Assembly (NCBI RefSeq): GCF_000702665.1
Contig: NZ_JNJA01000010.1
Span: 62,001 to 126,000, forward strand
Length of the DNA: 64,000 nt
Direction of reading: 5' to 3'
Origin: Solidesulfovibrio alcoholivorans DSM 5433
GTDB lineage: Bacteria > Desulfobacterota > Desulfovibrionia > Desulfovibrionales > Desulfovibrionaceae
The translations under genes were made by a program, and so were the position numbers. How positions within the stretch are numbered: the stretch's first letter is position 1; every line of letters starts with the position of its first letter. The notes under the pieces were generated by a model that was not told the DNA's origin, did not search any database, and saw only the letters and a program-made list of their open reading frames with translations. Positions 9,980-18,546 of the stretch are shown in pieces.

Positions 9980-10315
9980 ATGCGCAAGGTCGTCGCCTCG
10001 TGTTTCGTCGCCGCAAGCGTGCTCGTTGCGGCCGTTTCCGCTGTTGCCGCCGAACCGGCCCCGGCCGCCCCGCCCGCCGCCGAAGCCGCCAAGCCCGCGA
10101 CGCCCGCCAAGCAATCGCCCTCCACGGCCCGCTCGGACGCGGCCGAAGCGCGTTACCGCGCCTGGTCCGAGCGCGAACACGCCAAGGACGCGGTGGAATT
10201 CGCCAAGGAAAAGTCCAAGATCGAGGACAAATACAAAGGCTACGTGCGCCCCAAGCGGGACAAGAAAAACGCCAAGGGCGAAGCCGCCCCGGACAAGGCA
10301 AGCGCGACCCAGTAA
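9980..10315 (+). CDS. Small secreted alanine/lysine-rich protein of unknown function
   Basis: The start at 9980 is chosen because an AGGGAG ribosome binding site lies just upstream. A longer upstream start would put non-signal sequence before a good signal peptide. The 111-residue product opens with a Sec-type signal peptide ending near VSAVAAEP, then a proline/alanine linker, then a highly charged helix (about 55-95, with YRAWSEREHAKDAVEFAKE) and a lysine-rich tail. No domain is recognised. It is probably periplasmic. Confidence 0.6.
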   Translation: MRKVVASCFVAASVLVAAVSAVAAEPAPAAPPAAEAAKPATPAKQSPSTARSDAAEARYRAWSEREHAKDAVEFAKEKSKIEDKYKGYVRPKRDKKNAKGEAAPDKASATQ

Positions 10316-10324
10316 TCCGGCGCG

Positions 10325-10356
10325 AAAAAGGCCCGCCATCCCCCGGACGGCGGGCC
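10325..10356 (-). terminator. Intrinsic terminator of the Dabb-domain gene
   Basis: An 8-base GGCCCGCC / GGCGGGCC stem (10330-10337 and 10349-10356) is followed on the minus strand by five T residues (10329-10325). The position just downstream of the minus-strand Dabb gene fits a terminator. The hairpin may also stop the convergent plus-strand gene. Confidence 0.75.
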
Positions 10357-10398
10357 TCGCCAGAAGACGCCCCGTGCGGGCGGCGCAGGAGCGCGGTC

Positions 10399-10707
10399 CT
10401 AGGACTCGAAATCGACCACCCGGCGTTCGGCCGCCACTTTCTTGATGAATTCCACAACTTCCATATGCAGGGGATGCACGGCGTAGGTTTGCAAATCCTC
10501 CTTGCTGCGGAAGGTGGTGTAAAGCACGATGTCCGTGGCCGGCACGGCGGCGAAGATATCCCCGCCCTCGGCCACCCGCATCTCCAGCACGAGCGGCACC
10601 TTGGCGGGCAGCGCCAGAAGCCGGGCCTTCATTTCCGCCGCGTTGGCGGCCTTGTCCCGGCCCTCGGCCGCGTCCTTGAGGGTCCACATGACGATATGCG
10701 TGATCAT
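10399..10707 (-). CDS. Dabb (stress-responsive dimeric alpha-beta barrel) domain protein
   Basis: The start is set at 10707 (MITHIVMWTLKD) because a GGAGAGG ribosome binding site lies directly upstream and the family always begins with this beta strand (I.H.V.W). The 102-residue length matches single Dabb domains, which form dimeric barrels. The middle motif VLYTTFRSKEDLQTYAVHPLH is characteristic. Substrate and reaction are unknown for most members. It is convergent with the small secreted protein gene and shares the terminator region. Confidence 0.8.
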   Translation of the reverse strand: MITHIVMWTLKDAAEGRDKAANAAEMKARLLALPAKVPLVLEMRVAEGGDIFAAVPATDIVLYTTFRSKEDLQTYAVHPLHMEVVEFIKKVAAERRVVDFES

Positions 10708-10814
10708 GATCCTCTCCTTGAGCGATTTCGCCGCCACACTACCCTGAATGCCGCCGGGAAACCAGGGGCGTCCCCTGCCTGTCCCGGCAACGCGCAACCC
10801 CCTTGGCGCACCGC

Positions 10815-11792
10815 ATGCGATACCTGCTCCTGACAAGCACGGACCCCGCCGTCAACCTGGCCACGGAAGAATGGCTGCTCCGCCACGGGCAGGGCGACGT
10901 GTTCATGCTCTGGCGCAACGCGCCTTCCATCATCGTCGGGCGCAACCAGAACACGCGCGCGGAAATCAACGAGGCCTACGTGCAGGCGCACGGCATTCCC
11001 GTGGTCCGGCGCCTGACCGGCGGCGGCGCGGTCTTCCACGACCTCGGCAACGTCAACTTCACCTGCATCGGCAGCCGGCCCCCGGGCGGACAGCTGGATT
11101 TCCGGCGCTTCACCGCCCCCGTCATCGAGGCCCTGGCCGCGCTCGGGGTCACGTGCCGCTTCGACGGCCGCAACGACCTGTCCATCGACGGCAAAAAGAT
11201 TTCCGGCAACGCGCAGTGCATGCACGGCAACCGCGTGCTGCACCACGGCACCCTGCTCTTTTCCGCCTCCATCACCGACCTTTCCGAAGCGCTGCGCATC
11301 AACCCGCTCAAGTACCAGGACAAGGCCGTCAAGAGCGTGGCGCGGCGCGTGACCAACATCAGCGCCTGGCTGCCGGTCCCCATGCGCGTCGAAGCGTTCA
11401 TGCGGGCCGTTTTCGACCACGTGTCCGGCGGACGCGGGGAGGACGCACTACCGCTTGCGCCCGAAGAGGAAGAGGCAGTGGCCCGGCTGGCCGACGGCAA
11501 ATACCGCACCTATGCCTGGAACTTCGGGCGCTCGCCGCACTACGCCTTCGCCAGGGCCGTGCGCACGCCGGGCGGCATGCTGGAAACGCACTGCGACGTC
11601 ACGCAAGGCGTCATCACCGCCCTGCGCTTTTACGGCGAGTACTTCGGCGCGCGTGACGTCGCCGCCCTCGAGGCCCGGCTCGTCGGCTGCCGCCATGCGC
11701 CCGAGGCCCTGGCCGCACGCCTTGCCGGCATCGCCCTGGAAGAATACATGCACGGCATCGACGCCGCGACGCTCGTGGCGAGCTTTTTCTAG
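10815..11792 (+). CDS. lplA: Lipoate--protein ligase
   Basis: Attaches lipoate via lipoyl-AMP to E2 and H proteins. The 325-residue product carries the LplA catalytic core with the signature RRLTGGGAVFHDLGNVNFT near residues 65-85, the DGRNDLSIDGKKISGNAQ segment, and a C-terminal accessory domain. I use the ATG at 10815 (MRYLLLTS). A TTG 12 bases earlier is possible and no strong ribosome binding site decides. No lipoate-dependent enzyme is adjacent. Confidence 0.88.
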   Translation: MRYLLLTSTDPAVNLATEEWLLRHGQGDVFMLWRNAPSIIVGRNQNTRAEINEAYVQAHGIPVVRRLTGGGAVFHDLGNVNFTCIGSRPPGGQLDFRRFTAPVIEALAALGVTCRFDGRNDLSIDGKKISGNAQCMHGNRVLHHGTLLFSASITDLSEALRINPLKYQDKAVKSVARRVTNISAWLPVPMRVEAFMRAVFDHVSGGRGEDALPLAPEEEEAVARLADGKYRTYAWNFGRSPHYAFARAVRTPGGMLETHCDVTQGVITALRFYGEYFGARDVAALEARLVGCRHAPEALAARLAGIALEEYMHGIDAATLVASFF

Positions 11793-11928
11793 CCCCGCGC
11801 ACCGCCGCGTTTCGCCCCCCGCCTGCGCCCGTCGCGGTTCCCTCCGCCCCTTTGCGCCAAGCCGTGCTGTCCGCCGGCTCGACTTTGCGCGTTTCGTCGC
11901 CGGAAGCGGCCATGCCCGCGGCCGGGAG

Positions 11929-11969
11929 TTGACGAAACCGGGAAAAGGATTCATTCATACGAATGAATC
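11929..11969 (+). promoter_or_regulatory. Promoter and TetR-type operator of the ybhGFSR-like operon
   Basis: A TTGACG -35 (11929-11934) is followed at 17-18 bases by a weak -10 around CATTCAT. Overlapping that -10 is a perfect inverted repeat: arms GATTCATTC (11948-11956) and GAATGAATC (11961-11969) around ATAC. It sits 22 bases before the TetR-family start codon, as expected for autorepression. Binding by the adjacent regulator is inferred. Confidence 0.65.
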
Positions 11970-11991
11970 GCATCATTCCGGGGGGGCGGAC

Positions 11992-12681
11992 ATGCCGCGC
12001 AGCCAGGCACAACCCAAGGACAATGACACCCGGCAACGGCTCATTGAAGCCGGCCTGCTCCTTTTCGGCCGGCACGGGCTCGAGGCCACGACCACCCGTG
12101 CCCTGGCCAGGGAGGCGCAGGCGAATCTCGCGGCCATCCCCTACCATTTCGGCGGCAAGGAAGGGCTGTACCGCGCCGTGCTGGAACACATTGTCGCCAG
12201 CAAGCTTACGGAGATCGGCCCCTGCCTGCGCCGGGCGCAGGCGGCCTGCGACGACGCCGCGACGGACCGCGAAACGCTCCTTACGCACCTGCGGGAGCTG
12301 GTGCGGACACTGACGACGACCATGCTCCGGGACGCGCAGTCGGGTTCGGGCACGCAGATTCTCCTCCAGGAACAAATCGCGCCCACGCAGGGTTTCGACT
12401 TCCTTCACAACGGCTTTCTCCTGCACATCCACGCCGCCCTGTCCGCGCTTCTCGGCCGTCTGACGGCGCTTGCCCCCGGCTCCCTGGAACTGCACCTGCG
12501 CGCCATGGCGATGCTCGGGCAGATATTCATCTTCCGCATCGGACTGCCCAGTCTCCTGCACCTGCTGCAAAGCGACCGCCTCACCGACGAACACCTGCAC
12601 GCGCTCGTCGAGTCCTGCATCCGGCAGGCGGAAGCGTTCGTCGCGGGTTCCACGGCGGCAGGCACGCGAGGCATGCCATGA
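11992..12681 (+). CDS. TetR-family regulator, CecR-like
   Basis: A 229-residue repressor with an N-terminal helix-turn-helix (about 15-60, ending in the family sequence AIPYHFGGKEGLYRAVLEH) and a C-terminal ligand domain of the CecR/YbiH type. In E. coli, CecR controls ybhGFSR, an HlyD-ABC efflux operon. The same order of genes follows here with ATGA overlaps, so regulator and pump genes are probably one transcript. The start at 11992 leaves the inverted-repeat operator immediately upstream. The inducing compound is unknown. Confidence 0.85.
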   Translation: MPRSQAQPKDNDTRQRLIEAGLLLFGRHGLEATTTRALAREAQANLAAIPYHFGGKEGLYRAVLEHIVASKLTEIGPCLRRAQAACDDAATDRETLLTHLRELVRTLTTTMLRDAQSGSGTQILLQEQIAPTQGFDFLHNGFLLHIHAALSALLGRLTALAPGSLELHLRAMAMLGQIFIFRIGLPSLLHLLQSDRLTDEHLHALVESCIRQAEAFVAGSTAAGTRGMP

Positions 12682-13679
12682 CCAGGAAATACATCGTCAT
12701 CGTCGCGGCGCTCGCCGCCTGCGCCGTCGGCTGGTACGCGGCGCGCCACAACGGGCAGCGCGCCCCGGGCCTCAAGCTCTTCGGCAACGTGGACATCCGC
12801 CAGGTGGAGCTTTCCTTTCGCGTGCCCGGCAAGATCGCGGCCGTGCGCGTGGACGAAGGGGACCGCGTCACGGTCGGCGACGTGCTGGCCACACTGGACG
12901 CGCAGCCGTACGAGGACGCCCTGGCCAAGGCCAAGGCCGAACGCGACGTGGCCCTGGCCGACATGAACAAGCACCATGCCGGCTCCCGCAGCGAGGACAT
13001 CGCCCAGGCCCGGGCCGAAGTCGCCCGGCTCGAGGCCGAGGTGGAAAACGCCGCCCGCCTGGCGCGCCGGCGCAAGACCCTGCTCAGCGACAAGGCCGTC
13101 TCCGTGGAGGAGAGCGAATCGGCCGGCTACAGCCGCGATTCACTGCGCGCGCAACTGGACAAGGCGCGCAAGGCCCTGGCGCTCCAGCTCGCCGGCTTCC
13201 GGGTCGAGGACGTGGCCGCGGCCGAGGCGTCGTACCGCTCCGCCCAGGCCTCCGTGGACACGGCCGAAACGGACCTTGCCGACACCCGCATCGTCTGCCC
13301 GGCGGGCGGCCGCGTCCTGTCGCGCGTGCGCGAGCCGGGAGCCGTGGTCGCGGCCGGGGTCACGGTGCTCGTGGTGTCCCTCGACAAGCCGGTCTGGGTG
13401 CGGGCCTACGTGCCGGAGCCGTCGCTCGGCAAGGTGAGCCTCGGCATGCCCATGCGGGTCTTCACCGACTCGCAGCCGGGCAAACCCTATGCCGGACGCG
13501 TGGGCTTCATTTCGCCCGTGGCCGAATTCACGCCCAAAAACGTGGAAACCGAAGCGCTGCGCACGGACCTCGTCTACCGGCTGCGCATCCTCATCGACAA
13601 CCCGGACGACGGGTTGCGCCAGGGCATGCCCGTCACCGTCCTGCCGGAGCTTCCCGCCACAGTGAAGGACGCGCGATGA
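12678..13679 (+). CDS. ybhG: HlyD/YbhG-type periplasmic adaptor
   Basis: Membrane-fusion protein linking an inner-membrane ABC exporter to the outer membrane. The 333 residues have an N-terminal membrane anchor (about 5-22), a biotinyl-lipoyl-like half (VRVDEGDRVTVGDVLATLD), a long alpha-helical hairpin (about 80-200) rich in alanine and charged residues, and a beta-barrel C-terminal part. It overlaps the regulator upstream and the ATPase gene downstream by ATGA junctions, so stoichiometric coupled expression is likely. Confidence 0.85.
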   Translation: MTRKYIVIVAALAACAVGWYAARHNGQRAPGLKLFGNVDIRQVELSFRVPGKIAAVRVDEGDRVTVGDVLATLDAQPYEDALAKAKAERDVALADMNKHHAGSRSEDIAQARAEVARLEAEVENAARLARRRKTLLSDKAVSVEESESAGYSRDSLRAQLDKARKALALQLAGFRVEDVAAAEASYRSAQASVDTAETDLADTRIVCPAGGRVLSRVREPGAVVAAGVTVLVVSLDKPVWVRAYVPEPSLGKVSLGMPMRVFTDSQPGKPYAGRVGFISPVAEFTPKNVETEALRTDLVYRLRILIDNPDDGLRQGMPVTVLPELPATVKDAR

Positions 13680-15418
13680 ACCCGCCCCTGGCCACGGTCG
13701 CGGCGCTGACCATGCGCTTTGGCGCAAGCGGGCCGCCCGCTCTCGACGCCATCACGGCGGCCATTCCCGCCGGCATGGTCACGGGGCTGATCGGCCCCGA
13801 CGGCGCGGGCAAGACGACCTTCATCCGACTCCTGGCCGGCCTGCTCCACCCGACCCGGGGCACGCTCACGGTACTTGGCCGCGATCCCGTGACCCAGGCC
13901 GACGCCATCCATGCGCGCATCGGCTACATGCCGCAGAAGTTCGGCCTCTACGAAGACCTGAGCGTCATCGAAAACCTGCGGCTCTACGCCGCCGTACGCG
14001 GCCTGCCTGACGCCGAGCGCGCCGCGACGTTTGCGCGCCTGCTCGGCTTCACCGGGCTTACGCCCTTCACGAAGCGCCTGGCCGGCCGGCTTTCCGGCGG
14101 CATGAAGCAGAAGCTCGGCCTGGCCTGCGCCATGATCCGCCGGCCGGAACTGCTGCTGCTCGACGAACCGAGCGTCGGCGTGGACCCCATTTCACGACGC
14201 GAGCTCTGGCGCATGGTGCGCGCCCTGGCCGACGACGGCATCGGCGTGCTCTGGAGCACGTCGTATCTCGACGAGGCCGAGGCCTGCGACCATGTGCTGC
14301 TTTTCGCCGCAGGGCACATGCTCTTTGACGGCGCGCCCGGGGCGCTCACTTCCCGGGTGGACGGCCGCGTCTTCCAGGTCCGGGGCATCGCGGACAACCG
14401 CCGGGCCGTGCTGCGCCGGGCCCTGGGGCAACAAGGCGTCCTCGACGGTGTGATCCAGGGACGCCACGTGCGCCTCGTCGCCGCGAAGGACGCCGCGCCC
14501 ATCGACCTGGACGCCCTGAAAGCCGGCCCGGAAGCGGCGCTCGTGCCCGTGCCCCCCCGGTTCGAGGACGCCTTCCTGGACATTCTCGGCGGCGGCCCGG
14601 GCGGCGTCTCGGCCCTGGCCCAACATATGGAGCCGAAAACGCCGCGCCGCACGGCCGTGGTCGAGGCCAGGGACCTGACCAAACGCTTCGGCGCGTTCAC
14701 CGCGGCCAGCGACATCAGCTTCGCCATCCGCCAGGGCGAGATCTTCGGCCTGCTCGGCCCGAACGGCGCGGGCAAATCCACCACGTTCAAAATGATGTGC
14801 GGGCTGCTCAAACCGAGCGCCGGCCAGGCCCTCGTAGACGGCCTTGCGCTGGGGAAAAGCCCGGGCGCGGCCAGGGCGCGCATCGGCTACATGTCGCAAA
14901 AATTTTCGCTCTACGGCACGCTGAGCTGCCGCCAGAACCTGGAATTTTTTTCCGGCATCTACGGCCTCTCCGGCGCGCGGCGCAAGGCGGCCATCGAAGG
15001 CATGATCGACATCTTCGCGCTGGGGCCGCACCTTGCGGCCTCGGCCGACACGCTCCCCCTGGGGTTCAAGCAGCGCCTGGCCCTGGCCTGCGCGGTGATG
15101 CACGAACCCGCCGTGCTCTTCCTCGACGAGCCGACCTCCGGCGTCGATCCCATCACCCGGCGCGAATTCTGGACGCACATCAACGGCATGGTCGAGCGCG
15201 GCGTCACGATCATGATCACGACCCACTTCATGGACGAGGCCGAATACTGCGACCGCATCGCCCTGGTCTACCGCGGCGCGGTCATCGCCATCGGCTCGCC
15301 CGACGCCCTCAAGGACGAGGTACGAACTCCGGAGACGCCAGACCCGAGCCTGGAGCAAGCCTTCATCGCGCTGGTTGCGCGAAGCGACCGGGAAGAACCT
15401 TCGGGGGCGGCGGCATGA
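13676..15418 (+). CDS. ybhF: Dual ABC transporter ATPase, YbhF-like
   Basis: Two complete ATP-binding cassettes in one 580-residue chain. The first has Walker A GPDGAGKTT near residue 38 and signature LSGGMKQK. The second has Walker A GPNGAGKST near residue 362 and a degenerate signature, LPLGFKQRLALAC. Both have LLDEP/FLDEP Walker B motifs. This fused arrangement is the hallmark of YbhF. The gene start overlaps the ybhG stop and its end overlaps the first permease gene. It energises the two downstream permeases. Confidence 0.88.
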   Translation: MNPPLATVAALTMRFGASGPPALDAITAAIPAGMVTGLIGPDGAGKTTFIRLLAGLLHPTRGTLTVLGRDPVTQADAIHARIGYMPQKFGLYEDLSVIENLRLYAAVRGLPDAERAATFARLLGFTGLTPFTKRLAGRLSGGMKQKLGLACAMIRRPELLLLDEPSVGVDPISRRELWRMVRALADDGIGVLWSTSYLDEAEACDHVLLFAAGHMLFDGAPGALTSRVDGRVFQVRGIADNRRAVLRRALGQQGVLDGVIQGRHVRLVAAKDAAPIDLDALKAGPEAALVPVPPRFEDAFLDILGGGPGGVSALAQHMEPKTPRRTAVVEARDLTKRFGAFTAASDISFAIRQGEIFGLLGPNGAGKSTTFKMMCGLLKPSAGQALVDGLALGKSPGAARARIGYMSQKFSLYGTLSCRQNLEFFSGIYGLSGARRKAAIEGMIDIFALGPHLAASADTLPLGFKQRLALACAVMHEPAVLFLDEPTSGVDPITRREFWTHINGMVERGVTIMITTHFMDEAEYCDRIALVYRGAVIAIGSPDALKDEVRTPETPDPSLEQAFIALVARSDREEPSGAAA

Positions 15419-16542
15419 GCGCCCTGTCCCTGCGCCGCCTGCGCGCGATCATGGCCAAGGAATCCCTGCAAATCGTGCGCGACCCCTCGTCCATCCTGAT
15501 CGGCCTCATCCTGCCGGTCTTCCTGACGCTGCTTTCCGGCTACTCGACCAACCTGGACATCGAACACATCGCCATCGGCCTGGCCCTGGAGGACCACTCC
15601 CCAGCCGCCCGGGGCCTGGCGGCCTCTTTTGCGGCCACGAAATACTTCGACGTGCGCCAGGGCGATGACCGGCGCGAGTTCACCGACGCCCTGACGCGCG
15701 GCGACCTCTACGGGCTGGTGGTCATCCCCCAGACCTTCAGCCGGGACCTGGCGCGCGCCGACGTCACGGTCCCCTTCCAGGTCATCGCCGACGGCTCCGT
15801 CCCCAACACGGCGACCTTCCTCCAGAACTACGCCATGGGCGTCTGGCAGGCCTGGATGGAGCGTCGGGCGCGGGAGCAGGGGACAAGCGCGACCGAGCCC
15901 GTGCGCCTTGCGCCGCGCACGTGGTACAACCAGGAACTGGTCAGCCTCAACAGCCTGCTGCCCGGCGGCATGGCCATCAACCTCACGCTGATCGGGGCGC
16001 TGCTCACGGCCCTGGTCGTGGCCCGGGAATGGGAGCGCGGCACCATGGAGGCCATGCTCGCGACACCCGTGGGGCGGTTCGAGATGCTGCTCGGCAAGCT
16101 GCTGCCCTATTTCCTGCTCGGCATGATGGCCATGTTCCTGTGCCTTGGCATCACGCTCGCCGTTTTCCGCGTCCCGTTTCGCGGCTCGACCTTCGCGCTC
16201 GCGGTGGTGTCCTCGGTCTTCATGCTTTCGGCACTGGGGCTCGGGCTTCTGATCTCCTCGCTCTCCAACAGCCAGTTCGTGGCCTCCCAGGCCGCGATCA
16301 TCACCGCGTTTCTGCCGGCGTATTTCCTGTCCGGCTACGTGTTCGAGCCCTCGAGCATGCCCCTGCCCGTCGAATGGCTCTCGCACTGCATCGCGGCGCG
16401 CTACTACGTGTCGTGCCTCAAGACCCTGTTCCTGGTCGGGGACGCCTGGGCGCTGCTCGTGCCCAACATGGCCGGCATGGCCGTCATCGCCGCCGTCATG
16501 TTCGGCCTCACCTTCAGGAATTCGAGCCGGACCCTGTCATGA
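15415..16542 (+). CDS. ybhS: ABC-2 type exporter permease, YbhS-like
   Basis: The 375-residue ABC-2 permease has one N-terminal membrane helix (about 22-42), a large periplasmic loop (to about 180) and five C-terminal helices. The conserved stretch AREWERGTMEAMLATPVGR precedes the second helix. It should pair with the neighbouring YbhR-like subunit to form the channel. The start overlaps the ATPase stop codon. Confidence 0.86.
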   Translation: MSALSLRRLRAIMAKESLQIVRDPSSILIGLILPVFLTLLSGYSTNLDIEHIAIGLALEDHSPAARGLAASFAATKYFDVRQGDDRREFTDALTRGDLYGLVVIPQTFSRDLARADVTVPFQVIADGSVPNTATFLQNYAMGVWQAWMERRAREQGTSATEPVRLAPRTWYNQELVSLNSLLPGGMAINLTLIGALLTALVVAREWERGTMEAMLATPVGRFEMLLGKLLPYFLLGMMAMFLCLGITLAVFRVPFRGSTFALAVVSSVFMLSALGLGLLISSLSNSQFVASQAAIITAFLPAYFLSGYVFEPSSMPLPVEWLSHCIAARYYVSCLKTLFLVGDAWALLVPNMAGMAVIAAVMFGLTFRNSSRTLS

Positions 16543-17651
16543 ACATTGCGCGCATCCGTTCCCTGGTCGTCAAGGAGCTGCTGGCCGTGCTTCGCGACAA
16601 AAAAAGCCGCATCGCCCTTTTCATGCCGCCCATCCTGCAACTGGGCATCTTCGCGTTCGCCGCCACCCTCGAAGTGAAAAACGTCTCGCTCGCCGTGCTC
16701 GACAAGGACGGCGGCAAGGCCGCCGTGGAACTGGCGCAACGCTTTTCCGGCTCGCCCTACTTCACCAGGGTCTTTGCCCTCGCCGGCCAGGGGCAGGTGG
16801 CCCCGACGCTCGAAAACGAGCGGGCCATGGCCGTGCTGGTCCTTGACGAAAACTTCTCGCGCGACGTGGCCGCCGGCCGCCAGGCCACGGCGCAGCTGCT
16901 CCTCGACGGCAGGCGCAGCAACGCCGCCCAGATCGTGGAGGGCTACGCCCAGTTCGTCGTCAAACAGTACAACGACGACCTCTACGCTAAGCGCGGCCTG
17001 ACGGGCCTGCCCGCGACGCTCGTCGCCCGCAACTGGTTCAACCCGAACCTCGACTATCTCTGGTTCACGGTGCCGAACCTCATCGGCATGCTCAGCATGA
17101 TCGTGGGGCTCGTGGTCACCTCGCTCTCCGTGGCCCGGGAACGCGAGCTCGGCACCTTCGACCAGCTGCTCGTGTCGCCGCTTTCGCCCTGGGAGATCCT
17201 CGTCGGCAAGACCCTGCCGGCCATGATCCTCGGCATCGTCGAGAGCGTCGCCATCGTGGCGGCGGCCATCCTGCTTTTCCGTATCCCCTGCCACGGGTCG
17301 CTTATGACGCTTGCGTTCTGCATGGTGCTCTACCTCTTTTCCGTGGTGGGGTTCGGGCTTTTCATCTCGTCGCTTTGCAACACGCAGCAGCAGGCGATCC
17401 TCGGCACGTTCACGTTCATGATCCCGGCCACGCTGCTCTCGGGTTTCGCCACGCCGCTCGAAACCATGCCCCAGGCGCTCCAGATCCTCTCCCTGGCCAA
17501 CCCCATGCGCCACTTTCTCGCGGCCGTGCGCGGCATCATGCTCAAGGGCATGCCTTTCGACATGGCCCTGGACACGGTCTGGCCCCTTGCGCCCATCGCC
17601 GTCGTCACCCTGGCGCTGGCGGGCTGGTTTTTCCGGCGGGGCCTCGACTGA
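16539..17651 (+). CDS. ybhR: ABC-2 type exporter permease, YbhR-like
   Basis: Second permease of the exporter, 370 residues, with the same architecture as its neighbour: an N-terminal helix (FMPPILQLGIFAFAATLEV), a periplasmic domain, the SVARERELGTFDQLLVSPLS segment and five C-terminal helices. It overlaps ybhS by four bases and closes the operon. In E. coli the homologous system exports cationic dyes or drugs and affects antibiotic sensitivity. The substrate here is unknown. Confidence 0.86.
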   Translation: MNIARIRSLVVKELLAVLRDKKSRIALFMPPILQLGIFAFAATLEVKNVSLAVLDKDGGKAAVELAQRFSGSPYFTRVFALAGQGQVAPTLENERAMAVLVLDENFSRDVAAGRQATAQLLLDGRRSNAAQIVEGYAQFVVKQYNDDLYAKRGLTGLPATLVARNWFNPNLDYLWFTVPNLIGMLSMIVGLVVTSLSVARERELGTFDQLLVSPLSPWEILVGKTLPAMILGIVESVAIVAAAILLFRIPCHGSLMTLAFCMVLYLFSVVGFGLFISSLCNTQQQAILGTFTFMIPATLLSGFATPLETMPQALQILSLANPMRHFLAAVRGIMLKGMPFDMALDTVWPLAPIAVVTLALAGWFFRRGLD

Positions 17652-18064
17652 GGCCGAAACGCGCGGCGCCGCAAATCGCGCAAGGCCCGTCTTTGCGGCC
17701 ACCAAGGCCGATGCAAGGCCGCGCCCACCGCACCGCTTCCACCGGAACCTGACCACGGCCATGTCCGACGAAGCCATCGCCTCCGGGAACCGCCGCAACG
17801 CCTGGCTCCGGACCAGCCGTGCTTCGTCCGCTACGTGCCGCCGATCTGCGCAAGAAGGCGGTGCTCTCCCTCCGGGAGCGGGCCGGGCAAAGGCGCTCTC
17901 CCCCTGCCGCGACGCGCCGTGGACGGCCGCGGAAAAGCGCTTTATGAACACGGCAAGGCCCATCACGCCGTAGCGTTTTTTCCGGTCCCCGTGACCGAAG
18001 TGCTCGTTGCGGGAGGCACGACAGGCAGAGATTCCGTGGCATCTCGTCGGAAGGGATCGAACGG
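17652..18064. other. No intact gene after the exporter operon
   Basis: About 410 bases with only frame-shifting open frames and no ribosome binding site I would trust. One frame contains ALYEHGKAHHAVAFF, which looks like protein but cannot be placed. I read the stretch as decayed coding DNA. Confidence 0.45.
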
Positions 18065-18175
18065 GCGGCAAAGGCCTCCGGCTGGGAGGTCGAGCTGTCC
18101 CGCCGGGGCTTTCTCAAGCTGTCCGTCTGCGCGCTCTCCGGCATGGCCTTCATGGGCCTCGGCGAGGACGCCCCG
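18065..18175 (+). pseudogene. Tat-signal-like scrap of a lost exported oxidoreductase
   Basis: One frame reads VELSRRGFLKLSVCALSG then MAFMGLG. This is a near-perfect twin-arginine motif (SRRGFLK) with its hydrophobic stretch, of the kind that opens formate dehydrogenase-type molybdoenzymes. There is no proper start codon or ribosome binding site before it, and the frame turns to low-complexity sequence after about 35 codons. I take it as the remnant of a deleted gene. The parent enzyme is a guess from the Tat motif. Confidence 0.35.
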
Positions 18176-18197
18176 CAGAGAGATCCGGTCGCACTCC

Positions 18198-18431
18198 CGG
18201 GAGTACCAGCGGCCCGTGCCCCTGGAGCTCTTTATAGCGCCGCCGTTCGACCTGGCCCTGGAAACCCTCGCGGCGGTCCTTGCGGCCATGGCCGCCGATC
18301 CGGCGTTTCGGGACATCGCCTCCACCACGACGTCCAGCGGGGAAGCGTATCTGTTCTCCAGCCTGTACCTGGAGCACGACCACGCGGCCTTTCTCGCGGA
18401 ACAGGATGCCTCCTGCGTCCTGACCCCCTGA
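18198..18431 (+). pseudogene. Fragment of a small hypothetical protein
   Basis: From about 18198 the frame reads as real coding sequence with the high third-position GC of its neighbours: REYQRPVPLELFIAPPFDL, then a helix LAAVLAAMAADPAFRDI, ending at a stop at 18431. No good start or ribosome binding site precedes it (a GTG at 18216 is the nearest), so the 5' end seems lost or was fused by deletion to the Tat scrap upstream. Function unknown. Confidence 0.4.
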
Positions 18432-18483
18432 GCGCGCCAGTTCGGCGCGCGGCAAAACGTCCTCCGCCCCGGTTCGCCGCACG

Positions 18484-18514
18484 AAAAAAGGGCCCGTGCG
18501 CGCGGCGCGGGCCC
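18484..18514 (-). terminator. Intrinsic terminator of the coo operon
   Basis: A seven-base CGGGCCC stem (18490-18496 with 18508-18514) is followed on the minus strand by six T residues. It lies 33 bases past the cooS stop and is a textbook Rho-independent terminator for the CO dehydrogenase transcript. Confidence 0.85.
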
Positions 18515-18546
18515 TTGCAAGGACATGTTCCCGGCGTGACCGCCGC

